Shown: positions 21,216 to 29,993 of the stretch, in pieces
How positions within the stretch are numbered: position 1 is the stretch's first letter
Layout: the number at the start of each line of letters is the position of its first letter
NCBI RefSeq assembly: GCF_036046055.1
Contig: NZ_CP107939.1
Location: 6,014,001 to 6,078,000 of the forward strand
Reading direction: 5' to 3'
Length of the DNA: 64,000 nucleotides
DNA from: Nocardia sp. NBC_00403
Lineage (GTDB): Bacteria > Actinomycetota > Actinomycetes > Mycobacteriales > Mycobacteriaceae
Notes under the pieces: model-generated
What the model saw: the letters and a program-made list of their open reading frames with translations, nothing else
Databases searched by the model: none
What the model was told of the DNA's origin: nothing
Made by a program: the position numbers and the translations under genes

Positions 21216-22593
21216 GGAGCGGCAGACAGCGGCACAGAGCCTGACCACGCTTGCCGGGTACCGGCAAGCGACCTTCACCGCGACACCTGCCGTCCGCCCC
21301 ATCCTGACCGCCGCATTGCTACTGCTCAGCGCAGCACTCGTGTACGAAGCCGGGCTGGCTACGCAGGAGGGCGTCGATCACAGCTGGTTTGTCGCGGCCT
21401 CGATCGCCGGACTGTTCGTGGTCCGTGGCCTGCACCTGCGCAGGCCGATCACATTGCCGCATCTGACGATCGCGGTGTTCGTACTCGCGGCCGCCAATGC
21501 CGCCTATCGCGTCTCCCACCCCGGGGTCGGGTTCGCCTTCCTCGCCTCGACCGGTTTCATTCTGATGCTGGCGCAACCGAGCAGGCCACAGCCACAGCAG
21601 CTGTATCGGGTGGCCGAGCTGGTCGGACGGACCGAGCGCGATCCGCTGGCCGCATTCGCCCTGCATTCGTCGAAAAGCTACTTCTTCAACACGAATTCCT
21701 CCGCCGCGATCGCCTATCGCACCCGCTTCGGCATCGCTGTGGTGGCGGGCGATCCGATCGGTGAGCGCGCCACATTCGCCGAATTGATCTCGGAGTTCTC
21801 CGACTTCGCCGCCAACAACGGCTGGCGGATCGCGGTGCTCGGCGCCGGTCCCGAAATGGCGGGCATGTGGCGGCGCCGCGCCATCGAGCATCGCGGGCTG
21901 CACGCGATCCCGGTCGGGCGCGATGTGGTGATCGAGGTGGACAGTTTCGCCATGGTCGGACGAAAGTTCCGCAATCTGCGCCAAGCCGTGAGCCGCACCC
22001 ACAACTTCGGCGTGACCACCGAGGTGGTCAGCGAAGCCACGCTGAGCGAGCCGCTGCGTGCCGAACTGCTCGACATCGTCGACGAATGGCAGCACGGCAG
22101 GCAGACCCGCGGCTTCTCGATGATCCTCGATCATCTCCTGGACGGCCGAAACCCCGGCATGCTCGTGGTCATCGCCCGCGACGCGGACGGGCGGGTCGCA
22201 GGTTTCCAGCGCTACGGTGTGTCCGGCCGCGGCCGAGAACTGAGCCTCGATGTCCCGTGGCGGCGCAAGGACGCCCCCAACGGCCTGGACGAACGGATGG
22301 TCCTCGATCTGGTCGAGTACGCCCGCACCCAGGGTATTCAGCGAGTCTCTTTGGCCTTCGCGCCTTTCCCCGAGTTGTTCGCCGACAAGGACCGCTCCCG
22401 CACCGCCACGCTGATCTATGCGTTCGTGCACCTGGGCGATCCACTGATTCGACTGGAATCGCTGTATCGGTTCCTGCGCAAGTTCCGCGCGCTGTCCGAT
22501 CAGCGCTTTGCCCTCATCCGCTGGCGCGAGGTCCTGCTGGCCGCGGCCGCACTGCTCACGCTGGAGTTCGTTCCACACCGCAAGGAGTACTGA
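21208..22593 (+). CDS. lysylphosphatidylglycerol-synthetase-like membrane protein (DUF2156)
   Basis: About 461 residues. Three or four N-terminal membrane helices (residues about 30-135) precede a cytoplasmic domain of the MprF C-terminal/DUF2156 type, recognisable by FALHSSKSYFFNTNSSAAIAY, GDPIG, the KFRNLRQAVSR stretch and ASLAFAP-like RVSLAFAPFPELF. Classic MprF transfers lysine from tRNA to phosphatidylglycerol to reduce membrane negative charge and resist cationic peptides. This shorter form lacks a full flippase, so the acceptor is uncertain. GTG 21208 is the chosen start because it overlaps the leader ORF; a frame start at 21163 exists but lacks a ribosome-binding site. It converges on the marR-type gene with a 13-base gap. 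Confidence 0.8.
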   Translation: MAEERQTAAQSLTTLAGYRQATFTATPAVRPILTAALLLLSAALVYEAGLATQEGVDHSWFVAASIAGLFVVRGLHLRRPITLPHLTIAVFVLAAANAAYRVSHPGVGFAFLASTGFILMLAQPSRPQPQQLYRVAELVGRTERDPLAAFALHSSKSYFFNTNSSAAIAYRTRFGIAVVAGDPIGERATFAELISEFSDFAANNGWRIAVLGAGPEMAGMWRRRAIEHRGLHAIPVGRDVVIEVDSFAMVGRKFRNLRQAVSRTHNFGVTTEVVSEATLSEPLRAELLDIVDEWQHGRQTRGFSMILDHLLDGRNPGMLVVIARDADGRVAGFQRYGVSGRGRELSLDVPWRRKDAPNGLDERMVLDLVEYARTQGIQRVSLAFAPFPELFADKDRSRTATLIYAFVHLGDPLIRLESLYRFLRKFRALSDQRFALIRWREVLLAAAALLTLEFVPHRKEY

Positions 22594-22606
22594 GCGCCAG
22601 CGTCAC

Positions 22607-23053
22607 TCAGTCGGCCGAACCGTGCAGCAGATCGGTTGCGGCACGGTGAATTTTCGCCAGCGCGCTCAGCAGGTGCTCGCGCTCGGTCGCCGTGAGATCC
22701 GCGGTGATCACTTCCTCCAGCGATCGTCGTTCGGCCTCGACCGGCTCCCGCAGATCATGGCCGGCGTCGGTGAGCCAGAGGCGCACGAGGCGGTTGTCGT
22801 GGTCGTCGCGCTGACGGACGAGCAGCCCGGCGTCGGCCATCCTGGTGGCCATTTTGACGACGGTGGGCGTCGTGACGTGCAATGCGGCGGCCAATTCGCC
22901 CGGCGTCTGCCCATCCCGCTCCCACAGCGCTGCCAGCAGGTGGTTCTGGCCGAGGTGCAATCCGTGCCGTCGCATGCCCGCGTCGGCCACCGCGCGCAGC
23001 GCCTTTGTCGTCTTGCTGTGCAGATCCAAGAACTCGGGCATCGCGGTCTCCAT
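22607..23053 (-). CDS. MarR-family transcriptional regulator
   Basis: 148 residues with the winged-helix MarR fold: helix-turn-helix GELAAALHVTTPTVVKMATRM followed by the wing RQRDDHDNRLVRLWLTDAG. MarR proteins are dimers that bind palindromic operators and are released by small aromatic or oxidising ligands. The gene is divergent from the NmrA-like gene at 23148; the 94-base gap holds several repeats that suit its operator. It probably represses itself and that gene. Confidence 0.9.
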   Translation of the reverse strand: METAMPEFLDLHSKTTKALRAVADAGMRRHGLHLGQNHLLAALWERDGQTPGELAAALHVTTPTVVKMATRMADAGLLVRQRDDHDNRLVRLWLTDAGHDLREPVEAERRSLEEVITADLTATEREHLLSALAKIHRAATDLLHGSAD

Positions 23054-23147
23054 GGTCGGACGAAACAGGTCGATTGACGGCTAATCATTAACCGGCTAAC
23101 GTCTCTGTCGAGACAGTTGATAGTCGGCTAATGAACTGGGAGCAGCA
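23054..23147. promoter_or_regulatory. divergent promoter region with candidate MarR operators
   Basis: The gap contains an imperfect palindrome TTAACCGGCTAA at 23088-23099, a perfect one GTCTCTGTCGAGAC at 23101-23114 (arms GTCTC/GAGAC), and three copies of CGGCTAA (about 23078, 23093 and 23124). Their position between marR and its divergent neighbour supports a repressor-binding role; which element is bound is not known. Confidence 0.5.
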
Positions 23148-24023
23148 ATGATACTGATGACCGGAAGCACCGGAAATGTGGGGCGAGAACTGGTCCGGGA
23201 GCTCGATGGACGCGGCGCCGCATGCCGGATCCTGGTCCGCGATCCCGCGCGCGCCGCCGCGCTGCCCGGTCGCATCCCCCGCGTCGTCGCCAATCTCGAC
23301 GACCCTGCCACCCTCGCGAGCGCTTTCGACGGCGTCGACGCACTTTTTCTGCTCGCTGCGGGCATCGGCACCGAGCAGACCGCCCACGCCATCGCGGCCG
23401 CAGTACGCGCAGGCGTCCGCCACGTCGTGCACCTGTCCTCCCTCTTTGCGCTCGGCGATCCCACGCCCGCGATGGGACGTTGGCACCACGCGCGGGAGGA
23501 AATCGTCCGGGCCAGTGGCATTCCCGCCACCATCCTGCGGCCGGGCGGCTTCATGACCAATGCGCTCGAGTGGGTACACAGCATCCGCAACGAGGGTTTC
23601 GTCCTCGACCCCGTCGGTCCAGGACGCTTCGCGCCGATCGATCCCGCCGATATCGCCGCGGTCGCAGCGCACGTCCTGACCGAAAACGGCCATGAGAACA
23701 CGGAATACGCTCTCACCGGCGACGAGGCGCTCACCGTCACCGAGCAGGTGCGGATCCTCGCCGCGACGCTCGGCCGGACCATCGAAGTCCGCGCGGTGCG
23801 CACACCCGAGGAAGCTGTTCGTTCCCGCTTTCCGCACGGTGCTCCCCCGGCGCTGGCCGCCGCCATTGCGGAAGGGTTTGCGCTGCTGCGCGCCGATACG
23901 ACCGGGTTTCGCACCGACACTGTCGAGCGGCTGCTCGGTCGCACGCCTCGAACCTTCGCCGAATGGTGTGCTGCGAACACTGCCGCGTTCCTCGGCGACA
24001 CCGTAGACGCCTCCCACCGGTGA
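23148..24023 (+). CDS. NmrA-like NAD(P)-binding oxidoreductase (quinone/azo reductase type)
   Basis: 291 residues of the atypical SDR group that includes NmrA and QorB. The N-terminal glycine motif is TGSTGNVGRELV. HVVHLSSL and RPGGFMTNALEW match the family's middle motifs. There is no YxxxK pair, as expected for this group. Members act as NADPH-dependent quinone reductases or as redox sensors. Control by the divergent MarR protein suggests induction by an electrophile or quinone. Confidence 0.85.
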   Translation: MILMTGSTGNVGRELVRELDGRGAACRILVRDPARAAALPGRIPRVVANLDDPATLASAFDGVDALFLLAAGIGTEQTAHAIAAAVRAGVRHVVHLSSLFALGDPTPAMGRWHHAREEIVRASGIPATILRPGGFMTNALEWVHSIRNEGFVLDPVGPGRFAPIDPADIAAVAAHVLTENGHENTEYALTGDEALTVTEQVRILAATLGRTIEVRAVRTPEEAVRSRFPHGAPPALAAAIAEGFALLRADTTGFRTDTVERLLGRTPRTFAEWCAANTAAFLGDTVDASHR

Positions 24024-24127
24024 AAAGCATTGGGGCGCAGCTGGTCTCCGAGCACCACCCCGTCGATAGCGATGGAACTACGAACCTTCAACAGTTCAGT
24101 CTCGGCGATGACACACGTGAACCACGG

Positions 24128-24784
24128 TCAGCTGTCGACGACGTTGATGCCGATCGCCCGGGCGAAATCGGGGGCAAGGTCCATCAGTTGACGACTGCTG
24201 ATGGTCGCGCCGCGCAACGCGTCGATACCGTCGGCGATGCCGATGCTCACCGCGTCGCGGAGGTCGAACTTCTTCAGGCGCGCCCGGTTCAGTAGCAGTC
24301 CTTGCACCACCGTGCCGGGGAAGGTCACATTGGTCAGCTCGGCGTCGCCGAAATCGGTGTGCCGCACAACGCAATCGACGAACGACACGTCGCGGAACTT
24401 GGCGCGGCGGAAGTTGACGGAGTCGAACTTGCAACCCTCGAATCGAACTCGCCGCAAATTGGCACCGCCGGCGTCCACACCGGACATGGCGCCCTCGATC
24501 AACTCCGCGTCCTGCCACGAGGTGTCGGCCAATTCCGTGCCGACCCATCGCACGTTGCGCACCCACACATCCGTGAATCGCGAGTACCGCATGCTGCCGC
24601 GATTGATCGAGAGCGAGGTGAACACCGCCTCGGAGAACCGCGCGTGACCCGCCTCGACATCGTCGATGTCCGCGCCGCTCACCTGCACGCAGTCGTAGTC
24701 GCCTTCCTGCTCGAGCGGGCCTTCCAGCGGTTTCAGGTAGCTCGCGTAGGGCAGGTCTGCCAACTCGCGGGGCATCTCGCCCAC
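24128..24784 (-). CDS. pentapeptide-repeat protein
   Basis: 218 residues. From about residue 38 to 180, every fifth position is Leu or Phe in an A(D/N)LXX-like pattern (ADIDDVEAGHARFSEAVF, RRVRFEGCKFDSVNFRRAKF), which folds as a right-handed four-sided beta helix. Some relatives (MfpA, Qnr) mimic DNA and protect gyrase from fluoroquinolones, but many have unknown roles and nothing here fixes the function. Single gene, convergent with the NmrA-like gene. Confidence 0.85.
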   Translation of the reverse strand: MGEMPRELADLPYASYLKPLEGPLEQEGDYDCVQVSGADIDDVEAGHARFSEAVFTSLSINRGSMRYSRFTDVWVRNVRWVGTELADTSWQDAELIEGAMSGVDAGGANLRRVRFEGCKFDSVNFRRAKFRDVSFVDCVVRHTDFGDAELTNVTFPGTVVQGLLLNRARLKKFDLRDAVSIGIADGIDALRGATISSRQLMDLAPDFARAIGINVVDS

Positions 24785-24951
24785 CTCCCGGGTTCAGTCG
24801 TCGACGTCGATCTCTGTCTACCAGGCGGGGCCGACACACCCTCGATACGCAGGTAGGCACGAGCTCAGCCGCACCCGGGCAAGCGGCCCGGGCGCGCATC
24901 ATTCGATGGCGAGCCCGAGCCGGGTTCGCTACTCGCGCGACGACACTCGCG

Positions 24952-26211
24952 TCACTGCGGGGAGCGGATGTCGGCGGCCGCGTGCAGTGTCGTTGTGAGC
25001 AACTCGATGCGACGCTGCTCCTGTGCGGCGGTCTGCGGCGGATGATGGATTTCGATGCTCAGCCGGTCGTCGAAGGTGCTGATAATGCAGGTGTTGGCCG
25101 CTGGCCTGCGCCCGGTTCGGTCCGGTTTCGCGATGAAGATCGAGCGAAAGTCGTCTATCCGCAGGTCCTGCTGCGCGGGCAGTTGCGGCACTCGGCCCCA
25201 GTTCGTCGCCATCACCATCCCGGGGACCCTGGGTGGTCCCGCCGCTGCCACATCGGGGATCTGCAGGGGCGTCTGCTGCACGAAACCCGAGTCCACGGCG
25301 GCCTGCAGGGCATCGCAGACGCCGCGGGCCAGGCCGATTATCGTTGTCCCCGCGTCCGCACCGGGCACATAGTTCGTGAATCCCAGGACGTCGGTGCCGT
25401 CGGTCAGACCGATCGGGGGGCTGACCCTGGTGCGTAGATCGACGGAGTACAAATACATGAGCTCGGTCAGCGGCAGTGCCCGAATCTCGGCCTCCATCAG
25501 TAGGATCGCCGCGGACACCAGCCCGTGCACCGTTACCTGTTCGCGGTGCCCGAGATCGACCAGCTGCGCGGTCACTGCCTTACTCAGCCGGCATCGCGTC
25601 GTCTGGGACATCTGGTATCCGGGGTCGATGGTGTCCGGTGCGGGCGTTGAGATCACCGCGAGCCCCGGCGCCGGTGCGGCGGCCGCCGGATTCGGAAACT
25701 TCTCGATGCCGCGGGCGGCCAGCAGTGCCTCCACGGGCTCCGGATAGGGATGGATCTCCGGTTCGGGCAGGCGGCCTTCGGTCGCTGCACGATAGAAGAA
25801 CCATTGATCGCCGAGGATGGCAAGGGCATGGTACGCATCTGCCACGCTGTGATGGATCACGAGCGTGACGCTCGCGGAGTCGCCGTCGCGGACCACGCAC
25901 AGCGCACCGACCGCTACGCTCTGGTCGAACTTCGCTCCGGTGAGCAGTTGCTCCGGATCACCGTCGACCACCGAGATTCCCGGCGCCGCCCCCGCCCCCG
26001 CCGCAGCCACCAGGACATGCCCGCCGGTCTCGACGGCCTCGAGACGAGCGCCCAGGATGGGATAGGCGCGAACAATGGCGTCGAACGCCGTCGACAACGC
26101 ATTCAGGTCCAATCGACCGGACACGCGAACCGAGTACCCGACGAAGACCTCACCGAAGGCGAACATCTGTTCGCTCGGCGCCAACGGACGGATGACGCTC
26201 GCTGTGGACAT
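24952..26211 (-). CDS. PapA5-like acyltransferase (condensation-domain fold)
   Basis: 419 residues related to phthiocerol dimycocerosyl transferase PapA5 and NRPS condensation domains. The catalytic motif is HHSVAD near residue 120 (HHxxxD, general-base His as the second His). FGEVFVGYSVRVSG at the N-terminus and the C-terminal SIEIHHPPQ region fit PapA5. These enzymes transfer an acyl chain from a carrier protein or CoA to a hydroxyl group. The Gly after HHxxxD is Ala. ATG 26211 has GAAGGGA upstream; the frame back to 26427 lacks family similarity. It is divergent from the FadD gene, which could activate the acyl chain it transfers. Confidence 0.82.
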   Translation of the reverse strand: MSTASVIRPLAPSEQMFAFGEVFVGYSVRVSGRLDLNALSTAFDAIVRAYPILGARLEAVETGGHVLVAAAGAGAAPGISVVDGDPEQLLTGAKFDQSVAVGALCVVRDGDSASVTLVIHHSVADAYHALAILGDQWFFYRAATEGRLPEPEIHPYPEPVEALLAARGIEKFPNPAAAAPAPGLAVISTPAPDTIDPGYQMSQTTRCRLSKAVTAQLVDLGHREQVTVHGLVSAAILLMEAEIRALPLTELMYLYSVDLRTRVSPPIGLTDGTDVLGFTNYVPGADAGTTIIGLARGVCDALQAAVDSGFVQQTPLQIPDVAAAGPPRVPGMVMATNWGRVPQLPAQQDLRIDDFRSIFIAKPDRTGRRPAANTCIISTFDDRLSIEIHHPPQTAAQEQRRIELLTTTLHAAADIRSPQ

Positions 26212-26594
26212 GTAGTTCCCTTCAGATGTTGCGTATCGCCCCGGAGATCGAGCCACCATCCACATGTCCGAACCTGCGGCCGCTCCCGACGTCGCTACCC
26301 TGAATCCCCGGGCGCTGCCGAGTCTTTCAGGTCTCGGCGCTCGCCGTTGCCACAATTCACGCATCTCATGGGATGCTCCGAGATTTCCCCGATGCGCGAA
26401 ATCAGGTTCGCACGTATGCCGCCTCATGACCCGCGGACCTGACTACCATGAGTGAGCCGCGCCACTCTTGGCGCGCCGACTCGCGCGAAGTTGACAGAAG
26501 CACCGTTGCGTTCTGCCGACATCGGGTCTCGGACCGGACCCGTGCGGACGCCGCGAGATTCGGTTCATGCCAGAGAAAATCGGGAAACAGGGAT
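26212..26594. other. divergent intergenic region between papA5-like and fadD genes
   Basis: About 380 bases. The fadD frame is open from 26448, but the extra 49 residues do not resemble the family. Both promoters should lie here. No clear operator or RNA structure was seen. Confidence 0.4.
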
Positions 26595-28427
26595 ATGACG
26601 ACAACACTCATCGGATATGCGCACGAATCGGGCAAAACGGTCTACACCGTGCCGGAGGCGTTTCAGGAGACCCTGACGTTGCGGCCCGAGCAGGTCGCGT
26701 TGCGGACGGTCGGCGGCACCCAGGAGATCACGTGGCGTGAGTACGGCGAACGTGTGAAGTCGATCGCCGCGGGCCTGGCCCGGCTCGGCGTCGGGCACGG
26801 CGACACCGTCGGCATCATGCTCACCAACCGCCCCGAGTTCAATCTGGTCGACACCGCAGCGCTGCATCTCGGCGCGACTCCGTTCTCGGTCTACAACACC
26901 AGTTCGTCCGACCAGATCGCGCACGTGTTCACCAACGCGGCCAACAAGGTCGTTGTGACAGAACAGGTTTTCCTCGGTGCGGTGACCGGCGCGGGCGTGG
27001 ACCTCGCGCACACCATCGTGGTCGACGGTCCGGCCACCGGCGCCATCACGCTCGAGGAGGTCGAGGCCAACCCCCTCGACGACTTCGATTTCGACGCGGC
27101 GTGGCGCGCGGTTGCCGCCGACGATCTCGCCACCCTGATCTACACCTCGGGCACCACCGGCCCGTCCAAGGGCGTGGAGATCACCCACCTCAACGTGCTC
27201 GCCCAGATCATCGCGCTGGTCAACGGCCCGCTGCAGGTGGGCATGGACCACCGTACGGTGTCCTACCTGCCCGCCGCGCATGTGGCCGACCGCATCTCCG
27301 CACATGCCCTCAGCCTGACCACCGGCATCCAGATCACCACCGTCACCGACCCGCGCGAGGTGGCGGCCGCGCTGCCCGACGCCCGCCCGACCACGTTCTT
27401 CGGCGTGCCACGGGTGTGGCAGAAGATCAAGACCGGCATCGAGAACAAGCTCGCCACCGAACCGAGCGCGGCCAAGAAGGCACTTGCCAACTGGGCCATC
27501 GGCACCGGAATCGCCGCTGCCCGAGCCGATCTCGCGGGGCAGGGCCGCGGCCCGATGCTCTCCGTACAGCACAAAGTGGCCGAGACGCTGGTGTTGTCGA
27601 AGCTACGGCACGCCCTCGGCCTGGACGAGCTGAAGGTGGCGGCTTCCGGCGCCGCACCCGTGCCGCCGGAGACCCTCGAGTACTTCCTCGGCCTCGGCTT
27701 CGCCGTGACCGAGGTGTGGGGCATGTCGGAGACCACCGGCGTCGGCACCTACACCGAGTTGGACAAGCCGCGCCCCGGCTCGGTGGGCCGCACCGTCGAG
27801 GGCATGGAATTGCGCCTGGACGCCGACGGGGAAGTCCTGGTGCGTGGCCCCATCGTCACCCGCGGCTACCGCAACATGCCAGAGAAAACGGCCGAAGCGA
27901 TCGATGCGGACGGCTGGCTGCACACCGGTGACGTCGGAACCATCGACCCCGACGGCTACCTCCGCATTGTCGACCGCAAGAAGGAACTCATCATCAACGA
28001 GGGGGGCAAGAACATCGCCCCGAGCAATATCGAGAACGCGATGAAGGCCGCCTCCTCGCTGATCGGTCAAGCCATCGCGATCGGCGATGCCAAGCCCTAC
28101 ATCACCGCGCTCATCGTGCTCGACCCCGATGTCGCGACCCTGCGTGCCAAGGAATTCGGCGCCACCGACGCCGACCTGGCCACACTCGCCACCCGCCAGG
28201 AGATCGTGGACGAAGTGCGCGCCGCTGTGCAGGCGGGTAACAGCAAGCTGTCACGAGTGGAGCAGATCAAGCGCTTCACCATCCTCGGCGCGGTATGGGA
28301 ACCGGGCGGCGACGAGCTGACCCCGAAGATGTCGCTCAAGCGCGCCCCGATCGCCAGCAAGTACGCGGACGGGATCACGGCTCTGTACGCAAAGGAGCCC
28401 TCGGACAAAGTAATCAGCGTCAAGTAG
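26595..28427 (+). CDS. long-chain fatty-acid-CoA ligase (FadD-type)
   Basis: 610 residues of the AMP-binding superfamily. The P-loop motif is LIYTSGTTGPSKGVEITH near residue 185, WGMSETTGVGTY marks the adenine-binding region, HTGDVGTIDPDGYLRIVDRK the hinge, and GGKNIAPSNIE the C-terminal subdomain. It forms an acyl-adenylate and then acyl-CoA (or an acyl carrier thioester). Length and motifs fit FadD15-type long-chain ligases of mycobacteria. ATG 26595 with AGGGAT upstream is preferred. It may supply the divergent PapA5-like transferase. A long hairpin follows the stop. Confidence 0.9.
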   Translation: MTTTLIGYAHESGKTVYTVPEAFQETLTLRPEQVALRTVGGTQEITWREYGERVKSIAAGLARLGVGHGDTVGIMLTNRPEFNLVDTAALHLGATPFSVYNTSSSDQIAHVFTNAANKVVVTEQVFLGAVTGAGVDLAHTIVVDGPATGAITLEEVEANPLDDFDFDAAWRAVAADDLATLIYTSGTTGPSKGVEITHLNVLAQIIALVNGPLQVGMDHRTVSYLPAAHVADRISAHALSLTTGIQITTVTDPREVAAALPDARPTTFFGVPRVWQKIKTGIENKLATEPSAAKKALANWAIGTGIAAARADLAGQGRGPMLSVQHKVAETLVLSKLRHALGLDELKVAASGAAPVPPETLEYFLGLGFAVTEVWGMSETTGVGTYTELDKPRPGSVGRTVEGMELRLDADGEVLVRGPIVTRGYRNMPEKTAEAIDADGWLHTGDVGTIDPDGYLRIVDRKKELIINEGGKNIAPSNIENAMKAASSLIGQAIAIGDAKPYITALIVLDPDVATLRAKEFGATDADLATLATRQEIVDEVRAAVQAGNSKLSRVEQIKRFTILGAVWEPGGDELTPKMSLKRAPIASKYADGITALYAKEPSDKVISVK

Positions 28428-28441
28428 CAGCCAACGCGCCG

Positions 28442-28482
28442 GCCGAAGGCGACCTCCGTGCGGGATGGAGGTCACCTTCGGC
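28442..28482 (+). terminator. long hairpin after fadD, probable terminator or attenuator
   Basis: Two 16-base arms (28442-28457 and 28467-28482) are complementary except for one position and enclose a nine-base loop. It starts 14 bases after the fadD stop and ends 37 bases before the next gene. There is no T-run, which is common in actinobacteria. It could end the fadD transcript or reduce read-through into the SDR gene. Confidence 0.65.
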
Positions 28483-28519
28483 ACGCGGGGACGGCCACCG
28501 GAGCAGGAGCACGAAGACC

Positions 28520-29377
28520 ATGACGAAACCGGGATCGAAGTCACTGGCAGGCAAGACCATGGTCGTGACGGGCGGCAGCCGCGGCATCGGTCGGGCCATC
28601 GCACTGCGCGCCGCCGCCGACGGCGCGAACATCACGCTGCTCGCCAGAACCGATCAGCCGCATCCGAAGCTGCCCGGCACCATCCACACCGCGGCCGCGG
28701 AAATCGAAGCCGCAGGCGGTCGGGTGCTCCCGTTCGTCGGCGATGTCCGCGACGACGATACCGTGGCGGCGGTGGTGCAGGAGACGGTCGACCGGTTCGG
28801 TGGCATCGACATCGTGGTGAACAACGCCTCGGCGATCGACCTGACGCCCACCGACTCCATGACGATGAAGAAGTACGACCAGATGCAAAGCGTGAACACG
28901 CGTGCCGCGTACCTGCTGTCCAAACTCGCGATTCCACACCTGCGGGTGGCGTCGGCCGCCGGGCGCAACCCGCACATCCTCACGCTCTCCCCACCGCTCA
29001 ACCTCAACCCGGCATGGACGGGCTCGTCGTTGGCCTACCTGGTCTCCAAGTACGGGATGAGCCTGACCACGCTCGGGCTCGCCGAGGAATTGCGCGAGGA
29101 CGGCATCGCCGCCAACTCGCTGTGGCCGCGTACCACCGTCGCCACCGCCGCTGTGCGTAATCTGCTCGGCGGCGAGGCGGCGATCGCGAGGTCACGCACG
29201 CCCGAAATCTGTGCCGACGCAGCACATCTCGTGTTCTGTTCGCCTGCGGCCGACGTGACCGGTAATTTGTTCCTCGACGACGAAGTACTCACCGCGCACG
29301 GCGTCACCGAACTGGACCGGTACCGCGTCATCCCAGGCGGCGGGCCGCTCGAACTCGATATCTTCGTGGACGCCTGA
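28520..29377 (+). CDS. SDR oxidoreductase, HSDL2-like
   Basis: 285 residues. Cofactor motif TGGSRGIGRAIA, an insertion with LARTDQPHPKLPGTIHTAAAE and VNNASAIDL match the HSDL2-like subgroup of SDRs, associated with fatty-acid metabolism. The catalytic region reads LSPPLNLNP and LAYLVSKYGMS, so the YxxxK motif is Y-L-V-S-K. ATG 28520 is the chosen start with AGGAGC upstream. Same strand as fadD and 92 bases after it, separated by the hairpin. Confidence 0.85.
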   Translation: MTKPGSKSLAGKTMVVTGGSRGIGRAIALRAAADGANITLLARTDQPHPKLPGTIHTAAAEIEAAGGRVLPFVGDVRDDDTVAAVVQETVDRFGGIDIVVNNASAIDLTPTDSMTMKKYDQMQSVNTRAAYLLSKLAIPHLRVASAAGRNPHILTLSPPLNLNPAWTGSSLAYLVSKYGMSLTTLGLAEELREDGIAANSLWPRTTVATAAVRNLLGGEAAIARSRTPEICADAAHLVFCSPAADVTGNLFLDDEVLTAHGVTELDRYRVIPGGGPLELDIFVDA

Positions 29378-29878
29378 CTACTCGGGTGCGCGTTCCACCT
29401 GATTCGGGAACACCACCCGCACGAAGGCCCAGAACCGAAACACCATGCCGAGCGCGGTACCGATGAGCTGCGCGGCCACGAAATCGGCTACGTTCTGGGT
29501 GAGCCGGGAGACCTCGGGCACCTCGAGGTGGAGCATGTAGCGCGACACCCACAGCGGTGCGGTGTTGATCGCGACGGCGAGGAAGCTGACCGAATAGAAC
29601 AGCGCTGCCTCGTGGTGCCCGCGCCGTCCGCCACGCGCGGCGAAGGACCACTGCTTGTTCAGGATGTAGGACAGCGTGATCGCCGCGAGCACCGCCAGCA
29701 CCTTCGCGATGATCGGCTGCGTCTCGAGCACTGTGCTCTTCAGAGTCAGAAAAACGGCGGTGTCCAGTGTGAACGCGGCCACCCCCACGGAGGCGAAGCG
29801 AATCAGTTCACGACGTCGTGCCTCGCCTCCGAGCACAGAAGTCACCCGAGTGAAAACGGGGCGATCGGAAAACAGCAC
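29378..29878 (-). CDS. GtrA-family membrane protein
   Basis: 166 residues with four membrane helices (about 25-45, 55-75, 92-112, 130-155) and the GtrA signature (IRFASVGVAAFTLD near the start, LNKQWSFAARG in the loop after helix 2). GtrA proteins are thought to help polyprenyl-linked sugars cross the membrane. That would fit the polyprenyl-phosphate sugar synthase and GT87 transferase in the adjoining cluster, although the gene may be unrelated to it. It starts with GTG. The 115-base gap to the divergent KS-ACP gene holds both promoters. Confidence 0.82.
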   Translation of the reverse strand: MLFSDRPVFTRVTSVLGGEARRRELIRFASVGVAAFTLDTAVFLTLKSTVLETQPIIAKVLAVLAAITLSYILNKQWSFAARGGRRGHHEAALFYSVSFLAVAINTAPLWVSRYMLHLEVPEVSRLTQNVADFVAAQLIGTALGMVFRFWAFVRVVFPNQVERAPE

Positions 29879-29993
29879 AGGTAGAGTCTCGTCCGTATCT
29901 CTTTACCTCACAACAAGATCAGCGGAATTGCCGAAAGGCACCTGTCCGCCGGACACCTGGTCGGACGGAATCCCGGTAGGTGAGTAGGCGTTT

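Noticed and set aside
24096..24902. 268-codon minus-strand frame over the pentapeptide-repeat gene
   Set aside because: Another frame of the pentapeptide-repeat gene, which has clear periodicity at 24128-24784.
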